Part shown: positions 10,168-21,315 of the stretch, in pieces
How positions within the stretch are numbered: position 1 is the stretch's first letter
How the letters are laid out: the number at the start of each line of letters is the position of its first letter
Origin: Flammula alnicola
Taxonomy: Eukaryota > Basidiomycota > Agaricomycetes > Agaricales > Strophariaceae
Direction of reading: 5' to 3'
Assembly (NCBI GenBank): GCA_015499995.1
Contig: JADNRV010000085.1
Location: forward strand, 1-64,000
Length of the DNA: 64,000 nucleotides
Notes under the pieces: generated by a model
Database searches by the model: none
What the model was told of the DNA's origin: nothing
The model's input: only the letters and a program-made list of their open reading frames with translations
Made by a program: the position numbers and the translations under genes

Positions 10168-12273
10168 TCAGAATGAGAATCCGCCATGGCTATGGCCATG
10201 ACTTCTTCGCCCGCCGGCGCCTCCGAATGGACCCCCACCGAACCTAGCCCCACCACCGAAGGACGCGAAGAGTTCCTCCATATCCATCGGGCTCATGCCG
10301 CCAAAGCCCCCGCCCATGCCGCCCATACCCCCGCCCTCGTTCATGCCGTCTTCGTCCTCTCCGAGATCATAGCGCTCTCGCCTCTTAGGGTCAGAAAGCA
10401 CCGCGTTGGCTTCGACAACCAGCTTGAATTTCTCTTCGTCTCCACCCTACAAGCAAAGACACATCCATCAACGATCGGTCAGAAAAAGCGTTTAGGTCGC
10501 ATGAAACTTTACCTTGTCCGGATGATGGATCAAACTCTCGCGCCTATACGCCTTCTTGACTTCTATCTCGGTGCACTCTCTGGACACACCCAAGATCTTG
10601 TAGTAGTCCTTCGTCTTGCTCCTCTTGAGCGCCGCCTCCGCCTTTTTCAGTTCGGATTTCAGAGCACGCACGTCCGCATCTGTCGCGCTGCCCTCGGTCT
10701 GGGCCTGCTGGATGGCGGACTTGAAGTCGCCGATGGAGGCGTCGAATTTTTCCAAGTGCAGGTTTATCCGTGCACGTGTGCGTAGGGCTTTGAAAGAGTT
10801 GGGCGCAAGCACGAGGGAGGCATCCGTGTCGGCGAGCGCTTCTTCCTGTCGCTCGAGCTGGGCGGGGATGAGAATTCATATCTGATGGAGGGTACCTCAC
10901 AGTTGACTGACCTTGAGTAATGTCGTTGCCCTGTTCGAAAGCAATGTAGCGCGGATTTGACCGCCTTTGCCTTCCTCCTCTGATTCACCAATACGCTAAT
11001 GCATAATAGTCAGAAAAGATCCTCTATATAGAGAGGTTGAGAGGACAACACACCTCCAGACACTCGCTATATTTCTCGTACGCCTCTTGAAGCTTTCCAG
11101 TCTTGAAGGCAACGTTTCCCTCTTCTTTCAGTCTTTCCACGTCCTTCACACGTTTCCTCAGCCTCTGCGCCGGCTCGTGGCCGGGATCCAGCCGCAATGC
11201 GGAAGTCACATGTTGGAGCGCCTGCGGGAGACGCCCACTCAAGAATAGCACGAGGCCACGCAACGACAAGGCATCTGGAGAATTAGAGTTCAACCGCAGG
11301 GCATCGCTGAAAGAAAAAGAAAAAAAAGATCATTAGCCAGATAGAACATTGAATCGAAAAACGTAAGACCCACTTGGCAGCATTATTTGCAGCGTCCCAG
11401 TTCCCTCTGCACAGCTCGAGCTCGACTCTCCAGAACCTCCATTCGGGCGGGATGTCGCCGCCCTCGCCCTCGATCGCCTGCAGGCACTTGTCCAGTGCCA
11501 ACCGCGCGAGTCCCCATTCCTTCCTCTTCCGTGCCGACTCAAAGTTCTTCACGTGGTTCTCCAAAAGCTGCACCTTGTCTCTCAGCAACAAGGCTTGTGC
11601 GTTCTTGGGTTCAAGGGCGAGGATAGTCCGGATGGTGGAGGCTGCGGGTGTCGACGACCCCAGGCGAGCTGACATCGGGCCAGCCGCAGAAGGGTCTTGG
11701 ATGAGGGCGACGCAGCTTGCAAGGACGCCGCCACTTGACAATCTTCCAGGGCTGGTCTGAAGCGCTTAAGCGCCATGTACGAAGCCGCCCGATTCGTCAG
11801 ATATGAGGCTCTAACGGGTTCAGTTCTGCAAGGTGAGTTGATTGGGATGAGTCTCGAGGTAACTCGGCCAATTTGTAAACGAGGAAACGCACCGATTGCC
11901 TTGGTGTAGAGGTCCACCGCCTCTTGATACTTTGCGGCTTTGAATGCTACATTGCCCAGCTCCTTCACTTTTTCCGCTCGTTTCAAGAGATTTTCAGGCT
12001 CTGGCAAGGCCTCAGGCTCTAACGGGGGCGGAGAAGGCGGATCTCCAGCAGGCGATTGAGGATGGAGTGGCGAATTTGAGCCTGATGCTTTAGGCTCGTT
12101 CGGGCTAAGATTCAAAGTAAGTTCAACGACCATGCTTTGTTCCTTCTGCAAAGAAAAAAAACTTACCTGGTAGCGTCACCGTTGGACATGGGCACTATTG
12201 GCGAACCTGAGGTAGATGCAGATGCTTGTGCCTGCCGCTTTTTTGCCGCACCCTTTCCCTTCTTGTTTGCCAT
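10168..12273 (-). CDS. TPR/J-domain cochaperone (DNAJC7/TPR2-like)
   Basis: Start [14 protein letters not shown] at 12273. Exons then give TPR units: [40 protein letters not shown], and [20 protein letters not shown] with its followers. A J domain follows ([20 protein letters not shown] with HPD in LIHHPDK), and then a Gly-Met-Phe-rich tail ending [11 protein letters not shown] at 10168. This order is that of DNAJC7, which passes clients between Hsp70 and Hsp90 in the cytosol. The frame breaks near 11,665, between RLARCQLA and [13 protein letters not shown]: either one base is missing or a 32-nt GT...AG segment is removed. The intron near 11,890-11,810 must use a downstream AG to stay open. 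The 3' part is duplicated at 3.35-4.17 kb. Confidence 0.8.
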
Positions 12274-12800
12274 CGTTCACAGTTTGAATCTCGTGGTAAA
12301 CACAACAGAAGCTTGTACGGCTGACAAACAGGGTAACACAGAGCTTTTCGCGTTGGTCGCTGTGGACACGAGAAAAGAGGTAAAGTACTTGCGGGTCGTA
12401 TGCACAACGCCAGTCCGCGAGGCAAATTTTGTGGGTTTCGAGAAAGTTCGATTCAGGAAATTGGTGAGATTTTGGTCCTTTTTTACATAACACCCTCTCG
12501 GCACATTGCCGACTATTCATTGAAGTTGCTACCACACTGGTCAACGATGGGATTCATACAAACATTTACGATTGGACCACCACACATATTTTATGTAGCT
12601 GTAGCTCATGAGCGAAAGAAATAAGCAGTCAAGGTGGATGATTATATGATATTAAACATGTACAACTGTGCCCACTCAGCCCCACTTCGCCTGACAGGGT
12701 CTTGTTGGTATATACAACTTCGTCGATATCACTCTCCTCAAAAGTATGGCCGTGTGAAAAGAGAAAAGAAATTTTATTAAACAGATTCGACCTCCTTTCT
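12274..12800. other. Region between DnaJ start and DUF6534 stop
   Basis: About 530 nt holding the DnaJ promoter and 5' leader (minus) and the 3' flank of the DUF6534 gene. Several overlapping short minus-strand frames at 12.18-12.54 kb show no motif. Nothing further is seen. Confidence 0.4.
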
Positions 12801-15082
12801 TCAAACCGGAGGGCGGATGAGGTAGTGGTCTACGTGGAATGCCTAAATTAGCCTCCTATTACATAGAATACATTTATTTCCAGAAACTAACACTCACGTC
12901 GGCCTTTTCGAGATCATTATCTTGATCAGAGTCTGTGATAAACTCCTTCGTGGTATCGATTTTAATGGAAATATTGGTCGGACGCTGCTACGCGGAAGTC
13001 AACACCGCGTCGTAAAAAGCAGAGGCAAAAACAGCGTACTCTGGATGAAATCGGTCCATTTTTTGGAAACTCGCGTAACGACAGAGTGAGGTTATCACTG
13101 CCGCTGTGGATTCCGTTGCCAGAAGTGCGAATCATCTTTCTCGCGTTAAGCGTTGCGAGCAAGGAGTTCGTGTACACTGTGTCCGTGGATAACATGGTCA
13201 GAGCAAGAAAAATACTACTAGTAGGGGTTGATGCACTTACGACGACCAATGCAGAAAAAAAAGGCGATATAGAGGAAGGTGTTGCCAGCAACGACGATCT
13301 AGTGATAAGGTCAGGAACAGGACGCACACAACGAGAAGGGTCAATGCACGCACAGAAACGAGAGAAGCGACGGCGCAGAGGCTGTAAAGAGAATTCGAAC
13401 AGAAAACTGATTAACAACGCCGCTTCAACGGAGTTAGACGAGACGCTGCTGACCTGGTAAGGAACCCTGTGTTGACCGAGAACAGGATCTGGTAATGGAA
13501 GTGATGCGCGCTCTCAGTTGCTGATGCAGGCACGGACGAGCCTTCGCAAAAAAGGAAAGAAGAGAAGCACGCACGAGTTTATTGATCATTGTGTCTGATC
13601 TGATAAATTGCGAGAACCGTGAGGTTAGCGCTTCACAGGGGCAACGAAGAAAAGAATTACGCTCACCTATGGAATCCGGTGCGCGAAAAATGAAGGAGAG
13701 TGCAGAGAGTAGCGGCGATTAGGACATCTCCGGCAGCGGCGAGCGCGTTGACCAAGATTGAGAGATACTGAAGAAGAGAGGGAATGTTAGCTCAACATCC
13801 AGGAATACCATCATTCTTTAGCCGCCCTACTTTAAGTTCCGCCAATTGTGCGTAAGTCTGGAGATGGAGCCTGTCGAGCGTGTCAGTAATATAATAGCAT
13901 GAAAAACTTCTTGAAAACTGACGACATGGCAGTGAAGGCTTCGCGTAATACGTTAATAAATGTCCATCACGCTTGGGCAAGAATAAACCTCACCGACGAC
14001 ACAACCTTCGTTTAGAATGTCATGGATAAGTACGGAACGAGTACAGAGTGGAATGGAGCATACCGAATTCACCGAGGACCAGTAACGCCTATGTATGGAT
14101 TAGCTGACAAGTGTATAGCGGTACCGGCAGAAAGACCTACCACAATGCCAGTTAAAATTTTCTTTCGATTGCTCACTGAAGTGAATATTGAATACGCCAT
14201 AGAGCGAAATAATAATACACCAGAACGTACACCGCCACACACGCATGGCTAAGAAACTACGACGCCTTATCAGAAAAGATAACCAATAGAAGATTTAGAT
14301 CCTACGAACCTTTGGACGAGGAGGGCAGTAAAGCCCTATGATAAACACACTCAGATTGCATTACATGAAGGAAGGAAGATAAGTCACGACTTACATTAAA
14401 GATGACCTCAACCTCGAATGGAGGTGAGCACGAAAGTCCAAGTACTAGCGGACAGCACTTACGAGCAAGCTCCTAAATATGTTATGATGGTATGTTAAGC
14501 TATTACTGTCTTTCATGGAAGGAGGAGACAAGACTATATTACTGACCACACAAGCCTCTCAAGAATTATCGGATTTCCCCAGTTCGTGACCGTGTAGGTG
14601 TACACTATAATAATTCAAATCAAGCCGCCGAACATATAGCTATGAAAACGTAACGTTACCTGTGTGCGTAATGAGAGCTTGGTGTATTGTATCGAAGGCC
14701 ATGACGGCACCGACCTAGCGAAGTTCATTAGAAAACTGGGTAGCGAGGAAGAAAGTGAATATGCTTACGAGAAGTTTTATTGTCCATGGGTCTTTCTGGT
14801 GTCCGTAATAATACCACGCCTGTACGACTGAAACTACGCAGAGTCCAGGTTAAGTCGGATAGCGCTCCGACTTTTTTCGTTGCGACGAACCTCCGTGAAG
14901 GCTATGTGAATTGATCAGCTCGCGCAAGGTATCAATAGCGCGGGGACCTACGCTGCTGCTATAACCAATCCTATGAATGCGGCGCCGAAACTGTCATTAG
15001 CGGTAGTGCGTGAGCCCGTGGCGGTTAAAAATGTTCGAGAAAATCGCGCATACGTATTGTCGAGAACGAATGGGCGGGTCAT
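12801..15082 (-). CDS. DUF6534-type multi-pass membrane protein
   Basis: A many-exon gene read on the minus strand. Exon 1 (15082-14952) gives MTRPFVLDNTY and AAFIGLVIAAA. Then follow VQAWYYYGHQKDPWTIKLL, VMAFDTIHQALITHT, VYTYTVTNWGNP, EVIFN and GFTALLVQ pieces, FLAMRVWR, AELK, ILVNALAAAGDVLIAATLC, TFLYIAFFFCIGRLYTNSLL with ATLNARKMIR, and the tail exons NISIKIDTTKEFITD (12984-12898) and AFHVDHYLIRPPV (12842-12801, stop TGA). Segment order and spacing match the Agaricomycete DUF6534 family, predicted to have about seven transmembrane helices; its function is unknown. I found no frame break at the junctions checked. Some middle exons, including the one after MRVWR, are only approximate. The family is expanded in mushrooms and is often found near sexual or nutrient-regulated genes. 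Confidence 0.75.
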
Positions 15083-17559
15083 ATTGTCTTATGTAAGAAG
15101 GAAATGAGAATGAGTTAGCGCGACAAGAGCAACAACAGCAAAGACAAGGAAGGGGTGTCAAGAAAAAACGCGCGTAGAATAATGGTCCAACAGCGCGCGA
15201 GGAGCGCTAGTTATATCGAAACTTGGTCGCGAGCGTAAACCTTGATAAAAAAATCTATTGGCACGAGACGCGATGTCAGCGCGGCATGAAAGAAGCCCGG
15301 GTTGTCGTACAGAAGTACCTGGTAAGCTTCGCGATCTTGGAGCACTTCAAAGCTTCAGGCGCGACCCTGTGCGCCACTCGGTCGCCCGTGCATGTGGTCC
15401 TGGAGGATCCGCGAAATGATGCACCGAGATCGAAGTGACTTGCTAGTTAGCTAGCCAGTCGAGGGTCGTCGCAAAAGCCTCGTAAAAAATATTCTCCGAC
15501 TTGAAGAGGTTCAGCAAGACTGTTCTCTTGAACATAATATCAAAAGCAGAATAAGAATATCGCGATCCCAGAGCAGTGGACTAGCAACTGCTCTAGCCGC
15601 AATCCTCGCGACAATCGCCGCCTCTAGAGAAAACCCGCTAGTGAAACCGCGTACAAAAGGTCGACTACAGGTCGACTAGTCTCCGCGCAGAACCAATAGA
15701 TTCAATGCTTCCAGAATTTCCCGTCGAACTCGGCTTTCCTGGGAGTCTTTGAACCTTCATTGAAGGCGAGAAGTACTGAAGAAATTTTTTGTAGTCGTTG
15801 AAGGAAATTCGCCCTCCCGAAGTGGAAGGATGGCGTGCCTTCCGTGCACGCGTCGTGACAAGTTAGGAACGGCGCGAGACCACGCTGAGAAAATCTCGCG
15901 CCAGTCAGTGCCTCAATGGCGCAAGATTTACCTAACAATCCAATCTTACTTACTACTCGTACATGGTTCAATCTATGCTCACATCTCTGAATGGTACTTG
16001 CTTTCGAAGTGCTGATCTTGCCTTCATCGACGCGGTTCATGGATCCAGAAATTGTACCCCTTATGTTCTCTGCCCAAACGGTACCGACACACCTTATACG
16101 CGCGCTTACGGCCGCATCAGCATCCATGAAAAACAACTCAGCTATTCGATATTATTGTGAAACGCACAATTGTCGATACAAAACGCGCGTTGGAACAAAT
16201 CTTAGGAAGAGCTATGCGCTGCCAGACAAACGCGCTGGGAAGAAACACGGGTCTCGGATACAGAATCGTGGGTCCCTCGTTGTCCATCGCGAGCGGTGTA
16301 TACACCAATCGTCTTATTTCTTTATTATGTCCCTCATTGCCTCTTCTCAGCCAATCACAGAAGAAGGACTGCCGACTGATTCTTTTACTCCAAGAAATCC
16401 TATCCCGTCCCGCTCTCGTCCCTTCAGCCTTCAATCGCCCGTCCGCGGACTGCCTTTTGTATTCACACCTTTGCCGCCTTTTTGGAGTGTGCAACATCAG
16501 CCAACCAGGAATATACTCTTGGGCCTCCATGATCTTCGTTCCTGTGTCGTGTATGGCGATGCTTGTGCAGGGTCGAGGTTCAAGCAAAGGGCCATTATGC
16601 TCTCATTGAAAGCTTGACCGCGTCTTTTCGGGATTCTCAGGTTTAGCGTGAGACGGACTCTTTGTTATGTCAGGTAAACGACTGGAGTCTCTTCCTTCAA
16701 CTCAGCGACACTGAAAAGGGCGAGGATATTTCAATGGGCCTATCGAGCATTGAATATGATCATATCCATATCCAAAGGCATCGATGCTCCACCCTTCGGG
16801 CTTCCATGGGCAATCGACGAGATAAATGGTCATATTTCTGACTAGGACCGGGATAAGTGTTCCCGAACGATTAACCTCTCAATCTCCACTTTTAAGGGAA
16901 GGATCCTTATATTTTTTCAAGGCCTAAACGCACCACATGGGTTTAAAAATCCCTCGACGTCTGATTTACTCATTCTACTATTTTCGTAAAGGGCTACACC
17001 TCTTCCAAAGACAAACTCTGCCTCTGTGGCCGCCTTGTAGTCTCTCGAGGTCTAGTCGTCCAAATTGGATGATCTTTGTCGAACATTTTCTGGACCTCTA
17101 TTTTTTTTCACTTCTAGACATCGGACCTCGCAAACTGAATACCGGGCAATATAAATCTTTTCTAGATGTACGCAGAAGGGAGAAACCATATCTAATAAGC
17201 CATGTGCTCGACCGCGCTATCGTTACAGCAACTGGATTTCTTGCCAATCCACAGGAGAATTTCAGGCATGGCTCATGATTTCTGTTATGACTCATGCACT
17301 TGTGTGCCCCTGATCTACGACGAACGACTGCCCTTTAAATAGGAAGGTCAGAAGCAGCAGATCCATTATCCTCAGCAGCACCCTCTGGCTTTGGATCTCT
17401 ATTCTCGCCTGTGTGCACCCTTGGCGAGCCATATTATTATTAGAACGCGTTGCGCGACGCGTGTGTCACGTGGTTGTCATAATCTCCTAATTTTGGCGCC
17501 CCAGATCAGACAGTCCGAATTTCGTCGGGTTGACCTGTTACTTCCACGAACTGGATATC
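15083..17559. other. 2.5 kb without a recognised gene
   Basis: Two overlapping minus-strand frames (16587-16138 and 16136-15702, about 150 and 145 codons) and a long plus-strand frame (15991-16617) cover much of it, but none shows a domain, a signal peptide or a believable intron structure. The last few hundred bases before 17560 should hold the promoter of the aminotransferase. No repeat shared with the rest of the window was noticed. Confidence 0.4.
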
Positions 17560-19347
17560 ATGCAGCTCATCGATCCGGCGAAGGCGTACAAGCAAGAGCA
17601 GCCCGAGTTCGGGAATGCGATGCGGAAGCATTTCGCCCTCGATCCGTCGTATATTAACCTGAACCACGGTATGTGACTCGATACATTCATCGATATTATC
17701 CGTTTCTGACCGCTACTTTCACTAGGATCGTATGGGACGACACCTCGCCCTGTTCTTCAAGCTGTCAGCGAGCTTACGACCAGGATTGAGGCGAATCCCG
17801 ATCTCTTCCATAGGGTGGAGTTCAAACCCCTGCTCGTCGAGTCGCGCAAGCAGGTCGCGGCTCTCATTGGCGCGAAGACGGACGAGGTCGTGCTCGTCTC
17901 GAACGCCTCCATGGGTGTGAACGCCGTCCTTCGGAATTTCGAGTGGGAAGAGGGAGATATCATCTTCTCATGTACGCACATTCCACCCTCCCTGCACCGG
18001 GCCGTGAGGCTATGAATACTTTTAACTTACCCCACAATTTAAATTGCTTTTGTAGTCACCACAACGTACGGGTCTGTTTCCCGCACGGTACAGAGTATAG
18101 CCGACGTCTCGCCGCATCCCACTGCCAGTGTTATCGCGCTCAATTTCCCAACGACGCATGAAGAGATCCTGAAGGGCTTTAAGGAACATATCCAAGCCAC
18201 CCCTGCGAAACCCAACAAGAAACGCGTCGCGGTCATCGACAGTATCGTCTCCAACCCAGGGGCGCTACTTCCGTGGAAGGAGATGGTCGCGATATGCAAG
18301 GAGGAGGATGTCTGGAGCGTCATTGACGCGGCCCACTCGATCGGACAGGAGGTTGGACTTAATCTGACTGAGATTGGCCCCGACTTTTGGATTTCAGTAC
18401 GTTGTTACCATTCCTATCGTCTGTGAGCTTATATGGATTTCAACGCGTAGAACTGTCATAAATGGTTGTATGCCAAGCGATCTTGTGCAGTTCTCTACGT
18501 TCCTGAACGGTAAGAAGGTAATATTCCTTTCGAGCTCATACACGGTTAACATTCGCCTGTAAACTGTAGGAACCAGCACATAATTAAAACATCCATACCC
18601 ACGTCCGCTGCCTATATTTCCCCAGCTAAACGAACGGGACCAAACTTCGTGGCGCAGTTTGAATGTGCGTTCTCTGTTTCTTAACGAACGCGACCGTCTC
18701 TGATACGCTATTTACTTTATCAGGGAACGGCACTATTGATTATGCGCCCTATCTGACCGTAGTCGACGGTAAATACCTTCTCTATTATTCATATCGAAGG
18801 TTCACGATCTGACTTGAAAATTCGAACAGCCCTCGAATTCCGGGAATGGTTGGGAGGAGAGGAGAAAATCAACGAATATTGCCACAACCTTGCCATCAAA
18901 GGCGGTCAAGCGCTCGCAAAAGTCCTTGGAACGCACGTACTGGACCCAGAAGGCCACCTCACTCTGAACATGGTATGATCGCACGTTTTCCACGTAACCC
19001 GCCGCCATGCATTCTCAACAATTGTTTTCAGGTCAATGTCGCGCTTCCTCTCCCCGGAAGTCTGCCAGAGAACCTGGCGACCAATGCAAGTATCCGAAAC
19101 GGGATGCTCAACAAGAAGGCTTATTCTGCGCATTTCCGGCATAACGGTGTCTGGTACACCAGGTGCAGTGCGCAGGTATGGAACGAGGTTCGTCGCCCTT
19201 TTCATTCATCCTATTTTTTTTTTGAACTGCTAACCGACGGCTCCGCTCTGGATAATATAGGTTAGTGACTTTGAGAACTTAGGCAAGAAATGGCTCGAGG
19301 TGTGCGCCGACGTCAAGAAAGAGTTTGGCGTCTCGGATGATAAGTAA
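17560..19347 (+). CDS. PLP-dependent class V aminotransferase (isopenicillin-N-epimerase-like)
   Basis: Nine exons: 17560-17668, 17726-17971, 18056-18396, 18451-18509, 18570-18664, 18724-18768, 18830-18972, 19032-19187 and 19261-19347. The protein starts MQLIDPAKAYKQEQPEFG and ends KKEFGVSDDK. Family marks are NLNHGSYGTTPRPV near the N terminus, SNASMGVNAVLRNF, the SVIDAAHSIGQ segment (Asp that contacts the pyridine nitrogen, then His) and NCHKWLYAKRSCAV, whose Lys should form the Schiff base with pyridoxal phosphate. Length of about 425 residues is normal. All introns are 45-85 nt, and no frame break was found. Fungal members act on varied amino-acid or cysteine-derived substrates; the substrate here cannot be told. 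It converges with PMI, about 300 nt from the PMI stop. Confidence 0.85.
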
Positions 19348-19645
19348 CTGGATCGGGGAACCACCACGGCCACCCGTGCGCCTTTGTGGTTGGCTTTAAG
19401 GACGGTGGCGAGGATAACCCAGGAACCGGGAACGTTGAACAACATCCGGTAGGATGCAAAGCTTGAGTAGAAAAGAGTGCAGCGCACTTGTTGATTATAC
19501 CCATTCAGGGCCAAAGGGGGGGAGGGGATTCCAGATAATAAAACGAGGATATACATAAGGTTTATAAACTTCTTCTGTTGCTGTTAACTTCTACATGCTT
19601 GAGCCTCTATGGCGCCTTTCCGAGTGTGACGCGCACCACGTTTAA

Positions 19646-21071
19646 TCAGCCAGCTTCCACGAACGCGCGATAAATTACAAACTCGTCGATGCCATTGTTG
19701 GCGAGGTGCACCGCCGTACCCGCGCCGATGAAAATGACGTCGCCCAACCCAACATCCAACGTATTGCCCTCCGCCCAACTAACCTCACCTTTCCCATCTG
19801 TGACGATGGCGATGCTCGGTCCTCTCACTGCAGGGTGGGATTCCGTTTCATTACTCGATAGCTTGACTTGAACAACGCTGAATTCAGGGATTGGGGGATC
19901 GTACAATGTAGACGCGGAAGAGGCGGCACGGAAGGCCTGCGGGTCAACGACATGTTTCGTCGGCGCCGATGCCGTGTATGTCAGTCCCGACACGAGGTTG
20001 GGTATGTCGCGCAGCTTGGGCGTGAGTCCGGCACGGATGACGTTGTCTGAGTTGGCCATGCATTCCATACATTCTGAACCAAGTCAGTACTGGGTTAAGA
20101 GCGATTAGAGGAAAGATGCTGACCTCCTGAAATATACGCATGAGGCTCGCCTGCACCGAGGAAAATGGCCTCGCCGGGGCTCAGATGCACATAATTGAGG
20201 AAAAACGCGCAGAAAATGCCCACGTCGCCTGGGAATTGGGCGTCGAGCTGTACAACCAGTTGCACCACGTCATCGTCTTCTTCCGTGCTCGTCCCACCGC
20301 TCTTGTAACGCACAACCAACTTCTGGAGATGTTCCCTGATGGTGGCTTCGTCTGCGGTCATCAATGACGCAAAGAGGTCTTTGAGTGCGGCTTTCTCCTC
20401 TGGTCCTGTCGGAGTCGAAGAGTTGGCCAGTGAGAGGAACTTTTCGATTACAGGAAGTGGGAGAAGTGATTTCAACTCTGGCGTGCTCTTCAAGTATGTT
20501 GCGATTTCGGGCAAAGGGCGGAATCCACATAGAGCTCGGAAAGGCGTTATCGCGAGCGCCATCTCGGGTTTGTGGTTTGGGTCTGTAAGACCTCGCTTCA
20601 GTGCATGCCAAGACGCGGAGAAGGACACATACCTTTGTAGATATCTGGTTGCTCACGGTACAAGAGCTCCGCTGTCTTCTTGTCCGGATGTGTCTGGATG
20701 CTCAACGCCTTTTCGATTGACAACACTTTGAATAGGAAGGGTAAATTTCCGTTCCCTGCATCGAACCTGTCGACGATTTCCTTTCCGATGAGGTCTGGGT
20801 GACTGGCCAAGTATTCTGATAATACTTGATTCGAAGGTCGGACACGAGATGGAGACTTTGGATGTGTACCCATCCACAGCTGGAGTGTTGCCTCATCAGA
20901 AGACCTCTTGTTTCACCGTAATCCTCATACCTCTGCGTAGGGCGATCCCGAATCGATCGCGAATCCCGGAATCTGCGACGCTGCGGCAAACAGGGCTACC
21001 TTGGAGGTATTGCCTGTTTTCCCCCAGTCATATTGCTGTATAGTAGGCACGATTTTGAATACTGAGGCCAT
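19646..21071 (-). CDS. PMI40: Mannose-6-phosphate isomerase (type I, zinc)
   Basis: Four exons on the minus strand: 21071-20931, 20879-20633, 20582-20124 and 20073-19646. The protein starts MASVFKIVPTIQQYDWGKTG and ends DEFVIYRAFVEAG. It interconverts fructose-6-phosphate and mannose-6-phosphate in the cytosol, feeding GDP-mannose for glycosylation and cell-wall mannan. Type I signatures are AELWMGTHP, the metal-site QTHPDKKTAELL (Gln and His ligands), DPNHKPEMALA (Glu) and GAGEPHAYISG (His). Length of about 424 residues fits the family. The start overlaps the point where the divergent F-box gene unit begins, with about 240 nt between the two ATGs. Exon 1 was copied into the F-box duplications at 3.2 and 9.5 kb, with a trace at 33.6 kb. 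Confidence 0.92.
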
Positions 21072-21315
21072 CGCCAGTCGTGGTCCGAGACCGTGACAGT
21101 GGAGGAATTCATGGTTCTTTCGTTGACATTGCTAATGATGTAACTGAACCGTGAATTTGTCGGAGTATGCTCGGAGTCAAGAAATGCACGTGCCGGTCAG
21201 GCCGCGGAGCTTGAACTTTAAAGAGGCAAAACTGTAAATGATCTCCTTGCAAGCTTGCACAAACTGAGCGTCGCGAAAGGCGATCTCAACGACACACCAC
21301 AAATATCGCAAGCCA

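Noticed and set aside
11800..11895. Second frameshift in the DnaJ gene at the intron near 11,850
   Set aside because: Use of an AG slightly downstream (GTTAGAG) keeps the frame and places a CTGAAC branch-like motif correctly, so an indel is not required.
13200..13280. Poly-T frameshift in the DUF6534 gene before CIGRLYTNS
   Set aside because: Recounting shows eight T, which keeps IAFFFCIGR in frame across the exon.
15702..16617. Two minus-strand frames and a 208-codon plus-strand frame as genes
   Set aside because: No recognisable domain, no consistent intron structure and mutual overlap on opposite strands.
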